Shown here one piece after another: positions 38,212 through 57,023 of a stretch of 64,000 bases of DNA (the first letter of the stretch is position 1; each line of letters opens with the position of its first letter). Both the position numbers and the translations under genes were made by a program. The notes below the pieces were generated by a model. The model saw nothing but the letters and a program-made list of their open reading frames with translations, was not told the origin of the DNA and did not search any database. The stretch is from Opitutales bacterium (GTDB taxonomy: Bacteria > Verrucomicrobiota > Verrucomicrobiia > Opitutales > Coraliomargaritaceae): assembly GCA_018607135.1 (NCBI GenBank), contig JABBCA010000061.1:26720-90719 (forward strand), written 5' to 3'.

Positions 38212-38265
38212 TTCTTACTCAGTGCACCCCCTGCATTTGAATGTAGGGGGTGCACTGAGTAAGAA
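38212..38265. repeat. Near-perfect palindrome of 54 bases, two bases after the carB stop
   Basis: TTCTTACTCAGTGCACCCCC at 38212-38231 is mirrored on the right arm (38246-38265), and the inner bases pair as well except for one mismatch or G-U at 38233, leaving a loop of about two to four bases. A stem of up to 25 pairs lies immediately after the carB stop codon (38268-38270 on the minus strand). It may terminate or stabilise the carB transcript, but no U-run follows it, only a weak TTCTTTT further on. Confidence 0.6.
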
Positions 38266-38267
38266 GA

Positions 38268-41504
<3,237 letters not shown>

Positions 41505-41679
41505 AATTCTGCGAAAGGGTGAATTTTTTGACCTGCCATGCAAGCACGAACAGGCAGGAAATCCACCTCAATGAATCAAGAGTTGCGGAACGTGTATATT
41601 TGTCGCGGGTCGATAGTTTTTCGCTTCGCCAAAAGTAGGCTTTTATTGTTAATCCGTTCAGTATATTCTTTAATCAATT

Positions 41680-43284
41680 ATGTCTCGAAATCAAAAGCCG
41701 GTCATCTTCGTCGCCATTGCCCTAGGGGCACTGATCATTCTGCCAGTTCTCATTCTAATGATTTCGCGATCTGGCGGAGGTGGCACGTCTGTCTCTAGTG
41801 GCGGTGAAGTCGTTGCGCCGGAGCGAGGGGACGTCGAAATAGCCGATTTCGATTTACGTCAACTTGCGGATAAAGTGGATTCACTCTTGTCGAATGAGCT
41901 GGCAGGTGCGGTTCGCAAGGGGGATATTTCCTTGGAGTTAATGGCAGACTTGAATCGTGACGCTGAAAAAGCGCGTTCCGCGATGCGTTCAGGAAAGCTC
42001 GATCGTGCGAAGAACTATTACTTAAGCGTATTGCAACGTGCCGAGTCGCACCTCGAAGCGCTGGCACTTGCGGATAAAGCACGCGCGCTAAATGATACCA
42101 TTTATTCTGAGTTGAAGCGCTTAGAGTATCTTAAGGCCGCGTTCGAGAATACCTATCGTGAAGCGGTCGAAACGTATAACAGTGCCCTGACTGCGTTGAA
42201 CGCTGGCGACTATGAAACCAGCGTGAACGATTATGAGATGACGGGTGCCATTCTTGGCGATCTGGAAGCCCGGTCTATTCAGCAGGTCGGTAGTATTTTG
42301 GAGTCAGCTCAGGCGGCACTGGAAGCCTATCGGTTGCCAGCTGCAAAGTCCGCTTACGAAGAAGTATTACGTATCGACTCTGCGAATACGAAAGCGACGG
42401 ATGGCTTGGCGATGGTGCGAGCACTCGAAGGTATCTCCGAAGAGGTCAAAGCGATTCAAGTATTGGAAAATTCGGGACAATTTAAAGAAGCATTGAAGCA
42501 ACTCGATGCCTTGTCCGCAGCAAATCCTAACAACCCGTTTTTGCGTAATCAGCGCAAAGCGATTGAGGGCAAGATTCTTGAGCGTGAGTATCAAGCACTC
42601 TTAGCGGAGGCTGCGAAGTCGGAAGCTGCGAAAGACTATTCTGCTGCGATTAAAGCGCTAGAAGGTGCAATTGCGTTGAGGCCGAATGCTGAGGTGCAGC
42701 AGCGTCTTGAAGCTTTACAGGCGCAATATAAAGCGATTCGCCTCGAGGAATTACTGGAGGCTGGATATAATTCGCTTAAAGCAGGGCGTTATGAAAATGC
42801 TCGCGATATTTATAAGGAAGCCATCGCGCTCGATGCAAATTCGAAGGAGGCGCGGACTGGGTTAGAGAAAGCATCGAGTCTCTATTTGGCGGACATTCGT
42901 TACAGTCAGAATATTGCGAACGCCGCAAAATTTTTGAAAGAAGGCCGCTTCCCTTTTGCTGCGAAGTTTTTCAACGATGCGATGTCCAGTCGTCCCAGTG
43001 TGGTATCTCCTAGCGCTGCCAAAGAAGAGGCGCGAATTCGTGGAATATTGGATGTGCAGAATAAGGAAGTGAACGTCATTATTGAGTCGGACAAGCGCAC
43101 TTACGTGAGTATCATTGGAGTGTTACCGCCAGACCGATTTAACGAGACGGATCTAAAGCTGTTTCCTGATGTCTATAAAGTAAGAGGCACCCGTAGTGGG
43201 TATGAAACCGTTGAAATCGAATTGAAAGTCGATGCCACGAAGCCGAATCAAACCATCACTGTCGAATGCACCGAAAAAATATAG
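41680..43284 (+). CDS. Membrane-anchored TPR protein with PEGA-like C-terminal domain
   Basis: 534 residues. N-terminal signal-anchor (PVIFVAIALGALIILPVLIL, about residues 8-28), then a soluble part rich in Ala/Glu/Lys. TPR-type repeats lie between residues 80 and 430 (for example AKDYSAAIKALEGAIALRPN and AGRYENARDIYKEAIALDAN). The end (about 465-534) reads VIIESDKRTYVSI then YKVRGTRSGYETVEIEL, a PEGA-like beta-sandwich that often lies at the outer surface. Role unknown; a scaffold for envelope assemblies is likely. It starts an overlapping three-gene operon. Confidence 0.75.
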   Translation: MSRNQKPVIFVAIALGALIILPVLILMISRSGGGGTSVSSGGEVVAPERGDVEIADFDLRQLADKVDSLLSNELAGAVRKGDISLELMADLNRDAEKARSAMRSGKLDRAKNYYLSVLQRAESHLEALALADKARALNDTIYSELKRLEYLKAAFENTYREAVETYNSALTALNAGDYETSVNDYEMTGAILGDLEARSIQQVGSILESAQAALEAYRLPAAKSAYEEVLRIDSANTKATDGLAMVRALEGISEEVKAIQVLENSGQFKEALKQLDALSAANPNNPFLRNQRKAIEGKILEREYQALLAEAAKSEAAKDYSAAIKALEGAIALRPNAEVQQRLEALQAQYKAIRLEELLEAGYNSLKAGRYENARDIYKEAIALDANSKEARTGLEKASSLYLADIRYSQNIANAAKFLKEGRFPFAAKFFNDAMSSRPSVVSPSAAKEEARIRGILDVQNKEVNVIIESDKRTYVSIIGVLPPDRFNETDLKLFPDVYKVRGTRSGYETVEIELKVDATKPNQTITVECTEKI

Positions 43285-44003
43285 TCTTATTCGTCTTGTT
43301 GCTCGTGCTGGCTCGGTTTGCAATCGCAGCGCCGGATCCAGATTTGTTTGATGGTCGAGTGGCTACGCCACCACAAGGTTCAGAAGCCTCTGAATCCGAA
43401 GCCGATACCGCAGGGGAGACTCCGCCTGAGGCACAGGGCTCTGGGGAGCAGTCTAGCTCAAGTGGAAGTGAGCGTGATTTTAGCGAAATTGGTGGCGTCG
43501 GTGGAGGGCAAACCGTAAGCGAAGCGGGTTCTGAAAGCGACACTCAGCAAAGTTCTGGAGGAGGGAGTAGTGCTTCCAGTTCATCCACTCCTCCAGAAGG
43601 CGAGTCTGGCGGTGGCCAATCCGGAGGTGGTAGTCAGGGAGAAGAATCCACAGGTGATGAACAGAGTGGCACTGGGGGTAGTGGCGGAACTGGCGGCCCA
43701 TCCATTAGTGAGCAGAGCGGTGGCTCTGGGGCGGCAAGCAATGGTGAAGCGCGCAGCTTTGAAGACTTTGGTTTTGGTGGCGCTGGCACCCAAGAGACGG
43801 TCGAGGTGAATCGCTCGAAGAGTGATGGTCAATCAGGTGGTTCGCAAACTAGCTCCACCAACACTGGATCGTCATCCACGACGAGCAATTCGAGCGAGAC
43901 CTCCGAAAGTCAAGGCACTGGCCAGACCACGGGTGGCTCGCAATCCTTTCCTAGTGGTAGCGGTAGTGGCGACTATGGTAGGAACTTACCTTCTGGCTTA
44001 TGA
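43266..44003 (+). CDS. Secreted Ser/Gly-rich low-complexity protein
   Basis: 245 residues: a signal peptide (IVLFVLLLVLARFAIAA) and then almost entirely disordered sequence dominated by Ser, Gly, Glu, Gln and Thr, with repeated SGGG, GGSG and SSSS runs and short sequences such as SGGTGGPSISEQ. A patch EDFGFGGAG and an acidic start (SESEADTAGETPPE) break it up. It starts 19 bases before the stop of the TPR gene in another frame and ends in a four-base overlap with the next gene, showing tight coupling. I do not recognise the family; it may be a spacer or adhesin. Confidence 0.65.
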   Translation: MHRKNIVLFVLLLVLARFAIAAPDPDLFDGRVATPPQGSEASESEADTAGETPPEAQGSGEQSSSSGSERDFSEIGGVGGGQTVSEAGSESDTQQSSGGGSSASSSSTPPEGESGGGQSGGGSQGEESTGDEQSGTGGSGGTGGPSISEQSGGSGAASNGEARSFEDFGFGGAGTQETVEVNRSKSDGQSGGSQTSSTNTGSSSTTSNSSETSESQGTGQTTGGSQSFPSGSGSGDYGRNLPSGL

Positions 44004-44509
44004 AAAATCGCAGACACAGTAAATATACGATGCAGCTTTTTACAGCACTCTGCTTACTGCTGCCGCTGAGTATCTATGCGCAGCAAGCTGCGCAGATTCG
44101 CGTGATCGAAGAAGAAGCGATTCCGTTTACTCGCTTTTTATCCAAGGCTGACTTTGATCAACGCTATCCTGGCAAGCTACTTTCAGATGCCGCGAAGCTC
44201 GATACAGGCTGGTATGTAATCTATCAGCATGAATCGTTGAATTACTACTTTGGGCCGATGCTGTTGGAGTCCACGGGGCAGGACTATTTCGAGCAGTTTA
44301 AGGAAACTGTAGGCGAAGCAGTGGATCAACGGCCCTCAATTGAAGGCTATCGCTTAGAGCTTAGCTTCGAGCCACAAATCGCAACTACGAATCCATCAGG
44401 CTCAACACCACCACAATCAGGTGAACCGCAAATTGGATCCGGCACTCCTCAGCCTGCTCCCAAGCCGAGTATTTTTGATTTTATTAAGCGGATATTTGGT
44501 TTCGGTTGA
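44000..44509 (+). CDS. Secreted protein of unknown function, third gene of the surface operon
   Basis: 169 residues: a basic N-terminal stretch and signal peptide ([17 protein letters not shown]), then a compact domain of about 90 residues ([40 protein letters not shown]) and a Pro/Gly/Ser-rich linker ending in a hydrophobic basic tail [12 protein letters not shown] cannot name the family. The C-terminal amphipathic tail resembles a membrane- or partner-docking peptide. The ATG overlaps the previous stop (ATGA), and a strong terminator follows 8 bases after the stop, so it closes the operon. Confidence 0.68.
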   Translation: MKNRRHSKYTMQLFTALCLLLPLSIYAQQAAQIRVIEEEAIPFTRFLSKADFDQRYPGKLLSDAAKLDTGWYVIYQHESLNYYFGPMLLESTGQDYFEQFKETVGEAVDQRPSIEGYRLELSFEPQIATTNPSGSTPPQSGEPQIGSGTPQPAPKPSIFDFIKRIFGFG

Positions 44510-44516
44510 TACACAT

Positions 44517-44550
44517 AAAAAAGCCGCATCGAATAGATGCGGCTTTTGTT
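44517..44550. terminator. Bidirectional rho-independent terminator
   Basis: AAAAAGCCGCATC (44518-44530) pairs with GATGCGGCTTTT (44536-44547) around GAATA, with A/T runs at both sides. It serves the rightward surface operon and the leftward gltD, whose stop codon is about 20 bases away. Confidence 0.88.
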
Positions 44551-44570
44551 TTAAATGATGTGTGGTTTGC

Positions 44571-46058
44571 TTACGGCAGCTTGGTGGTGCCCATGAGATA
44601 CTTATCGCACTCACGTGCAGCAGCGCGGCCTTCGTTGATTGCCCAAACGATGAGGGATTGGCCACGGCGCATATCACCCGCAGCGAAGACGCCTTCGACG
44701 CTGGTCGTAAACTTGCCGTAGTCTGCTTGAACGTTGGAGCGACCATCGAGGTCGAGACCAAGCTCTTCAGCGATGGTTGCTTCAGGTCCGAGGAAGCCCA
44801 TTGCGAGCAGCACAAGGTCGGCTTTGAGCACACGCTCAGTGCCTTCCACTTTCTTTGGGATAAAGCGACCGTTGTCGCTCACCCATTCGATGTTGTGGAC
44901 ATGCACGCCTTTGACGTTGCCGTCGTCGTCTCCAGAGAAACGGCTGGAAGTAATCAAGTATTGGCGTGGATCTTCACCTTGAACGGCTTCGGCTTCTTCT
45001 TGGCCGTAGTCCATCTTGTAAGTCTTTGGCCATTCTGGCCATGGATTGTTCGCTGCGCGCTCGGTCGGAGGCTTCGGCATGATTTCAAGTTGCGTGACAC
45101 TTGCACAGCCGTGCCGTAGGGAAGTGCCCACGCAGTCTGTGCCTGTATCACCACCACCGATGATCACGACGTTCTTACCCTTGGCGAGTTCGCTGAACTG
45201 CTCGGACTTGCCGTCCTTGATGTCCCAAAGCTCCTTGGTGTTGGGGCCGAGAAACTCCATAGCGAAACGTATATTGTTCAAGTCACGACCTTCGATTGGA
45301 AGGTCGCGTGGCTTAGTGGCACCACAGCAAAGAACGACCGAGTCGAAGTCTTCCATGAGTTGCTTTGAGGAAATATCTTTGCCGATTTCGACGCCACATT
45401 TGACGACGACACCTTCGGCTTCCATGAGTGCGACACGGCGTGTGACCACATCCTTCTCAAGCTTCATGTTAGGAATACCATACATGAGTAGACCACCTGG
45501 ACGGTCTGCACGTTCGAAGAGGGTGACGAGGTGTCCTGCTTTGTTGAGCTGATCCGCAGCTGCAAGGCCAGCAGGGCCTGAGCCGACGACAGCAATCTTC
45601 TTACCAGTGCGCTCTTCGGGGATTTCTGGAGTCACCCAACCTTCGTTCCACGCCTTGTCGATGATGGAACATTCAATGTTCTTAATCGTTACCGGAGGTC
45701 CGATGACGCCGAGCACGCAAGAGCCTTCACATGGAGCAGGGCAGACGCGGCCGGTGAATTCTGGGAAGTTGTTTGTTTTCGTGAGTCGAAGGTAGGCGTC
45801 GTGCCATTTGCCACGGTAGACCAGATCATTAAACTCAGGGATGAGGTTATTGATTGGGCAGCCACTTGCCATGTTGGCGAGTGTCATACCCGTGTGGCAG
45901 TAAGGTGTGCCGCAATCCATGCAGCGCGAGCCTTGTGTCTGCACCTTTTCTTGGTCGAAATCCTCGTGGATTTCATCCCAGTCCTTGATGCGTTCGAGTG
46001 GCGCACGATTTGTAATTGTCTTACGCTCGAATTCTAAAAATCCAGTTGCTTTTCCCAT
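44571..46058 (-). CDS. gltD: Glutamate synthase (NADPH) small subunit
   Basis: GltD oxidises NADPH and passes electrons through FAD and iron-sulfur clusters to GltB for glutamate formation. 495 residues: N-terminal cysteine motifs [12 protein letters not shown] and [15 protein letters not shown] for 4Fe-4S clusters, FAD motif [34 protein letters not shown], and NADPH motif [15 protein letters not shown]. It is second after gltB (transcription runs leftward) but separated from it by a 437-base insertion-like element. Directly before its ATG is AAATT and the end of that element, with no Shine-Dalgarno. Confidence 0.97.
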   Translation of the reverse strand: MGKATGFLEFERKTITNRAPLERIKDWDEIHEDFDQEKVQTQGSRCMDCGTPYCHTGMTLANMASGCPINNLIPEFNDLVYRGKWHDAYLRLTKTNNFPEFTGRVCPAPCEGSCVLGVIGPPVTIKNIECSIIDKAWNEGWVTPEIPEERTGKKIAVVGSGPAGLAAADQLNKAGHLVTLFERADRPGGLLMYGIPNMKLEKDVVTRRVALMEAEGVVVKCGVEIGKDISSKQLMEDFDSVVLCCGATKPRDLPIEGRDLNNIRFAMEFLGPNTKELWDIKDGKSEQFSELAKGKNVVIIGGGDTGTDCVGTSLRHGCASVTQLEIMPKPPTERAANNPWPEWPKTYKMDYGQEEAEAVQGEDPRQYLITSSRFSGDDDGNVKGVHVHNIEWVSDNGRFIPKKVEGTERVLKADLVLLAMGFLGPEATIAEELGLDLDGRSNVQADYGKFTTSVEGVFAAGDMRRGQSLIVWAINEGRAAARECDKYLMGTTKLP

Positions 46059-46063
46059 AATTT

Positions 46064-46495
46064 AAAGGAGTTAGAAGTTAGGAGGTAGAAGTTAGGAGCT
46101 ACTTCCACGAGGAGAGAACCTTGTTCGTGTAGCTTCTAAGCATTTTTCCAATTTCGTTGAGTTGATTTGAAAATGATTGAGTGTCGGCGTAACCAAGATC
46201 CTTGGTTAGTCGGAGGTAATAACGGCACTCGTTCAGCGGGCCTTGGGCGATGTTGTAGAACCGCGCTTTGTCGGCAGCTGAACGCTTTCCATATCCTTCA
46301 GCGATATTTGCTGGAATGGATACCGCAGCGCGACGGAACTGAGAAGTCAGTCCGAATTTTTCGCTGTCTGGAAAGGTGAGTGTCATTGTATAAGTGTTGA
46401 GGATGAATTCGTGTGATTTTGCCAAACAAAAAGAGATTCAAAACCATAAGTTTCAGTCATATTCTGACTTCTAACTTCTAGCTTCTACCTCCTTT
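46064..46495 (-). mobile_element. Small element with heptad inverted ends around a four-helix-bundle gene
   Basis: The region between gltB and gltD begins (minus strand) with AAAGGAGGTAGAAGCTAGAAG directly after the gltB stop and ends with the inverse of AAAGGAGTTAGAAGTTAGGAG directly before gltD (first and last 20 or so bases quoted in parts). Both ends are made of imperfect seven-base units TAGAAGT/TAGGAGG. The ends match each other in about 16 of 18 outer positions as inverted repeats. The interior holds only the frameshifted gene at 46099-46460. No transposase is present. Target duplications are not obvious. Confidence 0.6.
46099..46460 (-). pseudogene. Four-helix-bundle protein of the 23S rRNA intervening-sequence family, frameshifted
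   Basis: From ATG 46460 the frame reads YGFESLFVWQ, then slips; the long downstream frame continues SHEFILNTYTMTLTFPD, FGLTSQFRRAAVSIPANIAE, GYGKRSAADKARFYNIAQGP, NECRYYLRLTKDLGY and ends ...GKMLRSYTNKVLSSWK. The family (S23/IVP, related to Avd of diversity-generating retroelements) has FxxLxVWQKSxE there, so one A is missing from the run at 46417-46420 (plus-strand Ts): restoring it joins VWQ-K-SHEF. The product would be about 120 residues. Without the repair only a TTG start at 46425 would give 108 residues. Role of solo family members is unknown; they bind RNA or partner proteins in known cases. Sequencing error is possible. Confidence 0.8.
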
Positions 46496-51142
<4,647 letters not shown>

Positions 51143-51484
51143 AATTAAAATAAAATGTGTGCGTGATAGTGTCTTATTTGGGCGGTAGTGCGAGCCAGAG
51201 CAGCATTTTGCATGATCACCGAAGTCAACAGGAACGGAAGAAAGTAGTAATTGAACGTGGTCTGTCTAGAGAAAATAATGGCGCTGCGGTCGAGGGAAGG
51301 CCCATCACTGATAGATACAGCAATCTAGAGGCCAAAAAACCGTGGTGAACCTAGTTTGTATTAGAAGTTAGTGATGAAAAGTGTGAAGTTAAGGTGCGAT
51401 CTAGGCCTGAGTATAGCGCTGGATCGAATACCATGCCACCTTTGCGGGCCTGATTCAGTGACTCCTTTGAACTGTCTGCTTTCA
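51143..51484. other. Non-coding region upstream of gltB
   Basis: First part of a 520-base gap between gltB and the glutaredoxin gene. It presumably holds the gltB promoter, but no reliable -35/-10 was seen. The stretch TATTAGAAGTTAGTGATGAAAA at 51359 (in parts) echoes the TAGAAGT heptads of the gltB-gltD element. No gene or RNA was recognised. Confidence 0.5.
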
Positions 51485-51655
51485 AGGGCTCCCCTGGAAA
51501 CCTAAAATTGACAGATTCGTTTCGAATTAGCGAAGGACTGTAGTAGCGGGTTTACCCGACGGCCACTTGTATACTAAGGCCAGCAGGTCGAGGGATCAAC
51601 CCTCTCCTACGGAAATAAACAGATTTTGGGACGTAGAGGTTTCCAGAGGTGCCCT
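51485..51655. mobile_element. 171-bp inverted-repeat element, copy B of the dispersed repeat
   Basis: AGGGCTCCCCTGGAAACCT at 51485-51503 is the inverse complement, with three mismatches, of 51637-51655. The internal part from 51537 is homologous to 35694-35815. No open frame of note. It ends 9 bases before the 3' end of the glutaredoxin gene. A non-autonomous element or a 3'-end RNA structure are both possible. Confidence 0.55.
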
Positions 51656-51664
51656 TACTTTCTT

Positions 51665-52000
51665 TTAGAAGAATCGGATCGTTTTCGAGCGCATGGCTTC
51701 GTGCTCTTCGTCAGTGCACGGCGCATTGGTTGGTGCGTCTGCCTCTTTTGAGGAGGATTCGATCAATCCATTGCTGAGCATCCAGTTTTCGACCTCTTCG
51801 CCACTTACATCTGCAAGCATATGGCCATCGATTTCAACACAAGGAGAGAGCGGTTGGCCTGATTTTTCAACCATTTCAGCATAGATGTCAGGATTGTTGA
51901 TGATGTCGCGATCCTCATATTCGAGGTTGTATTTCTTCATGATCGCACGCACGCCCATGCTCCATCCACAAGTCGGTTTTAGATATGCTATTATCTTCAT
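51665..52000 (-). CDS. Glutaredoxin with CGWS active site and C-terminal extension
   Basis: 111 residues. Thioredoxin-fold glutaredoxin: beta-1 KIIAYLKPTCGWSMGVRAIM with C11-G-W-S14 in place of CPYC, DIINNPDIYAEMVEKSG, cis-Pro region QPLSPCVEIDG and a VSGEEVENWM C-terminal helix. The active site has one cysteine, which favours monothiol chemistry (glutathione-dependent or Fe-S related), although CGFS-type signatures differ. After residue 80 comes an extension of about 30 residues with another cysteine, APCTDEEHEA. Single gene. Cys at 63 region (SPC) is next to the cis-Pro. Confidence 0.85.
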   Translation of the reverse strand: MKIIAYLKPTCGWSMGVRAIMKKYNLEYEDRDIINNPDIYAEMVEKSGQPLSPCVEIDGHMLADVSGEEVENWMLSNGLIESSSKEADAPTNAPCTDEEHEAMRSKTIRFF

Positions 52001-52273
52001 ACCGCTAAGTGTTGTGATTTTTCGGAGATGTCAACTCAGTGAATCGAAAGAAATGCGGTTCTGTTAAGGCCGGAGGCGCTAGGAGTCTAATTATTTCCAT
52101 GGGGTAACTGTAGCCGAAATCATAAGCGTTTGGACGAACTGCCGCTCGGCTTTGCGCACTCTTAGTCATTACCGCTACGGCTAAGTGGAATCTTTTCTTT
52201 GCTAATTGCCTCGCACATTTGAGTGAATCTCGCGTGGAGTCACGGGAGTGACGGGTAGGAATGTTCGCCCACT

Positions 52274-52711
52274 TTATGGGTCGATTGGCTTGGCGCAGAC
52301 GATTCGCCAAGAGCCTTCGCCGGTTTCTCCAATGGTGAATAAGCTGGTCAGCTTGTCTTCTACGTCGTAGCTCACCCGCATGCGGTAGCTAGGTGCTAAG
52401 CTCGGTCCGTAGTGCACACCCTTATAGATATAGTCGATGTGCTCTTCAGGGGCTCCTGAGAGTGGTTCAAAGCTAATAGCTTTGATTGGGAGTCCCAGTT
52501 CGGTGGTGAGTGCACCCTTTAAAAGTGTGAGGGTGTAGGTATCGCAGCCTTCTGTGTGATAAAGTGCCAGTAGGGGGCGGATGCTTGCCGCTTGGTTGGC
52601 TGCGTAGTATTCTTTGCGAAGTGTTTCCAAGCCAGTGTTATACTTGGATTGAGGGTCACATGCGCAGAGTAAGAGTGTCGCGATGGCGAAGAGCCGCGTA
52701 AATGATGGCAT
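52274..52711 (-). CDS. Putative lipoprotein of unknown function
   Basis: About 145 residues from ATG 52711 (MPSFTRLF); an ATG at 52735 is also open. The signal peptide ends FAIATLLLCACDPQSKY, a lipobox with Cys lipid site, so a lipoprotein is likely. The mature part includes LRKEYYAANQAASIRPLLAL, GCDTYTLTLLKGALTTELG, and CAKPIDP at the end, with two further cysteines. No family recognised. It lies last on the accB-accC-asp23-amaP run, 34-58 bases after the AmaP-like gene, and may be co-transcribed with it. Confidence 0.65.
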   Translation of the reverse strand: MPSFTRLFAIATLLLCACDPQSKYNTGLETLRKEYYAANQAASIRPLLALYHTEGCDTYTLTLLKGALTTELGLPIKAISFEPLSGAPEEHIDYIYKGVHYGPSLAPSYRMRVSYDVEDKLTSLFTIGETGEGSWRIVCAKPIDP

Positions 52712-52768
52712 GCTGCAGAGCGAGTGGTTCATCACCCAGTTATGGCGATCCAGGCTACAGAGATGGGG

Positions 52769-53314
52769 CTATGAAGGGTTCTTTTCTTCGTTGATATCCT
52801 CGATTGTGTCGATGGATTCTTCATCGAACGAGTCTAAGGTTGGGTCGGCAAGTGTGCTTGCTTTCGATGCTTGCTCGATGCGTCCGCTTTTAAAGCCAGT
52901 TGCGATGATGTTGATATAGCCTAGATTTTCGATGCCTAGATTTTGGCTCAACGCATGGCGCAAGTGCGATTGCAGCGTGTCTTCCACTGCACGCAGGCGG
53001 CCGCCGCTGAGTAGTTTGATCTCTACGTCGAGATTGGTGACATTGCGCTTTACCGCGATTTTTACGCGTGGTTTCGAAACGTCTTTGAGCTGCTCACACG
53101 AAGTCTGCACCAGTTCAACTATGGCTCCACGGCTGACCAACACGCGTCCGTTCTCTGTCGCATATGCTTCTACTTTCGTCGGTTGGCGGCGCAGAAATAC
53201 GATTAGGATGAAGATGACTAAGACGACTCCACCAGCACCGTAGAGGTAAACTGGATCGGAGGCTATGGTTTGCATTTTCTCCAAAATGGAGGTGCTCGCG
53301 GTTTCAATTTCCAT
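52769..53314 (-). CDS. Alkaline-shock anchor (AmaP-like) membrane protein
   Basis: 181 residues: one transmembrane helix at about residues 23-42 (YLYGAGGVVLVIFILIVFLR), then a DUF322/Asp23-like cytoplasmic domain (SRGAIVELVQTSCEQLKDVS, RVKIAVKRNVTNLDVEIKL, ALSQNLGIENLGYINI, approximate) and an acidic tail SFDEESIDTIEDINEEK. In Firmicutes AmaP anchors Asp23 to the membrane. Here it sits 18 bases after the Asp23-family gene, which supports the pairing. Function in this organism is inferred. Confidence 0.8.
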   Translation of the reverse strand: MEIETASTSILEKMQTIASDPVYLYGAGGVVLVIFILIVFLRRQPTKVEAYATENGRVLVSRGAIVELVQTSCEQLKDVSKPRVKIAVKRNVTNLDVEIKLLSGGRLRAVEDTLQSHLRHALSQNLGIENLGYINIIATGFKSGRIEQASKASTLADPTLDSFDEESIDTIEDINEEKNPS

Positions 53315-53331
53315 ACAAGTTTAGCAAGAAT

Positions 53332-53781
53332 TTAGTCTGTGTGAGGTTGATGTTCCCAATCCTCTTTCGTTGCAGCTGCGGTTTCTTCGTCGCTGCGGAC
53401 GCCGTCGATGATCACATTTACGCGGGCGACGTTTTTGCTGGTCATTTTTTCAACTTGTTCGGCTACGCGCTCTTGAATCTGTGTTGCGATGGCAGCGAGT
53501 TCACAACCAAAGCGGAGAATCACGCGAATCTCGATGATGTAATCACCCACTTCGTCTTCCTCAACGCGGACACCGCGTTCATCGCCCTTCTTGGACTTGA
53601 AAATGTCTGCGATGCCATCGACGAAGCCGCCGCCTACAGCAGAAACGCCAGTGACTTCGAGGGCTGCAAGTCGCACGATGCTTGCAACCACGCTGTGGTT
53701 GATGCGAATTTCGCCAAGAGAGTTAGCGTCTTCGGATACTGTTGGGATTGTGGATTCGTCGTTTTCGGATGAATTGCTCAT
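53332..53781 (-). CDS. Asp23/Gls24-family envelope stress response protein
   Basis: 149 residues with a disordered acidic start ([18 protein letters not shown]) and a DUF322 domain: [59 protein letters not shown], and [20 protein letters not shown] (each quoted in part). This family is an abundant membrane-associated protein linked to cell-wall stress and to fatty-acid kinase systems in Firmicutes. It follows accC by 24 bases, so it belongs to the acc operon and precedes its probable anchor. Confidence 0.9.
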   Translation of the reverse strand: MSNSSENDESTIPTVSEDANSLGEIRINHSVVASIVRLAALEVTGVSAVGGGFVDGIADIFKSKKGDERGVRVEEDEVGDYIIEIRVILRFGCELAAIATQIQERVAEQVEKMTSKNVARVNVIIDGVRSDEETAAATKEDWEHQPHTD

Positions 53782-53805
53782 GATCAGTTCGATTCGTAAT
53801 TTGTT

Positions 53806-55170
<1,365 letters not shown>

Positions 55171-55179
55171 TCAGAAAAC

Positions 55180-55644
<465 letters not shown>

Positions 55645-55840
55645 GGTATTTCCTTTCTTAGGCGTTTATAGTGAGATATAGGAGATGATCTACGTCCGAC
55701 ACAGGGGTCTTTGTAAATAGATTAGCAGCTAGTTAAGTGGAGCTTTTCGGAAGGTGCAACGTCTTTGTTAGATAGTTCTTACACATAGAAAGGGTAAAAA
55801 TGAGCTTTCACTCCGTGTTCTCGCGCTCCATCTTCGAGGG

Positions 55841-56920
55841 ATGCCGAAAAGTCAATTCAGTCAGGTGCGTATTAGTGGTGTGGTCACTTGCGTGCCTCCT
55901 ACCGAAAAGCGAATTGACGATGAAGTGGAATTATTTGGTGGCAATGTTAAGCAGATTGCTCGCTTAAAGAAAACAATCGGCTTAGACCGTCGCCGCGTCG
56001 TGGATGCAAAGACCACCACAGCAGATTTATGCCGCGAGGCGGCTTTAACCCTGTTGTCGAAGTCGCAGATCGCGATGGATCAAATCGATTCGGTGATTTG
56101 TGTGACGCAAACTCCAGACTATTTGCAACCTTGCAATGCGGCGGTGTTGCACGGCCAACTTGGGCTGCGCAAGGATTGTGCGGCCTTGGATGTGAATCTG
56201 GGCTGCTCGGGCTATGTCTATGGCCTATGGCTCGCGCACATGATGGTGAGTGCTGGCGGCTGTGAGCGTGTGCTGCTATTGGCGGGCGATACCATTAGTC
56301 GTCTCGCGCATCCAAAGGATCGTGCGGTCGCGCCAATTTTTGGTGATGGCGGTAGCGCGACTTTGGTCGAGCGCACTGCGGCGCAGTCTAACTCGTGGTT
56401 TAGCGTGGAGACCGACGGCTCTGGTTTTGATAAATTGATGGTGCCTGCGGGCGGGCATCGCACGCCCTGTTCTGGCGAGACTTCCCAAGAGATTGAAGAT
56501 GAAGGGGGGAACATCCGCACTCTGGAGAACCTCTTTATGGATGGTGCGGAGGTCTTTAATTTTTCCATTCAGGTCGAACCTCGTGCGGTTAGAGAACTTT
56601 TGGAGTATGCTGAAACGGATGTCGAAGGAGTGGATTACTTCGTCTTTCATCAGGCGAATCGTTACATTTTGACCAATATCGCTAAGCGTCTGAAGATCGA
56701 TGTCGCTAAGGTTCCGATGCAGACGGTCGAACGTTATGGCAATCAAAGCTCGGCTTCGATCCCCTCTGCGATTTGTGGTGAACTCTCTGAGCAAACGATC
56801 GCCGGATCGAGTCGTGTGTTGTTGTCTGGCTTTGGTGTCGGGCTTTCGTGGGCAAGCACGATTCTGGATCTCGCCGATTTGTCTGTCTGTGAAATTATTG
56901 AGTCTGCTCCGAGCGCCTAG
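55841..56920 (+). CDS. Beta-ketoacyl-ACP synthase III family protein (FabH-like)
   Basis: 359 residues with the complete KASIII triad: Cys122 in [12 protein letters not shown], His270 in VFHQAN, Asn301 in [16 protein letters not shown] condenses an acyl-CoA with malonyl-ACP. It is not obviously the housekeeping FabH: there is an insertion [19 protein letters not shown] around residues 206-224 and the neighbours form a closed operon. The operon reads away from accBC, separated by about 200 bases. Expected product: acetoacetyl-ACP or similar. A dedicated role in sugar acylation is proposed under findings. Confidence 0.87.
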   Translation: MPKSQFSQVRISGVVTCVPPTEKRIDDEVELFGGNVKQIARLKKTIGLDRRRVVDAKTTTADLCREAALTLLSKSQIAMDQIDSVICVTQTPDYLQPCNAAVLHGQLGLRKDCAALDVNLGCSGYVYGLWLAHMMVSAGGCERVLLLAGDTISRLAHPKDRAVAPIFGDGGSATLVERTAAQSNSWFSVETDGSGFDKLMVPAGGHRTPCSGETSQEIEDEGGNIRTLENLFMDGAEVFNFSIQVEPRAVRELLEYAETDVEGVDYFVFHQANRYILTNIAKRLKIDVAKVPMQTVERYGNQSSASIPSAICGELSEQTIAGSSRVLLSGFGVGLSWASTILDLADLSVCEIIESAPSA

Positions 56921-57023
56921 TCGCGAATTTATGTTGAAGCCTGGATTGTGCAGAATTACATTATCGATCGCTATTATTGATTATTCATTTAATTTGTATC
57001 CATTGTTATAATACATACCCCTT

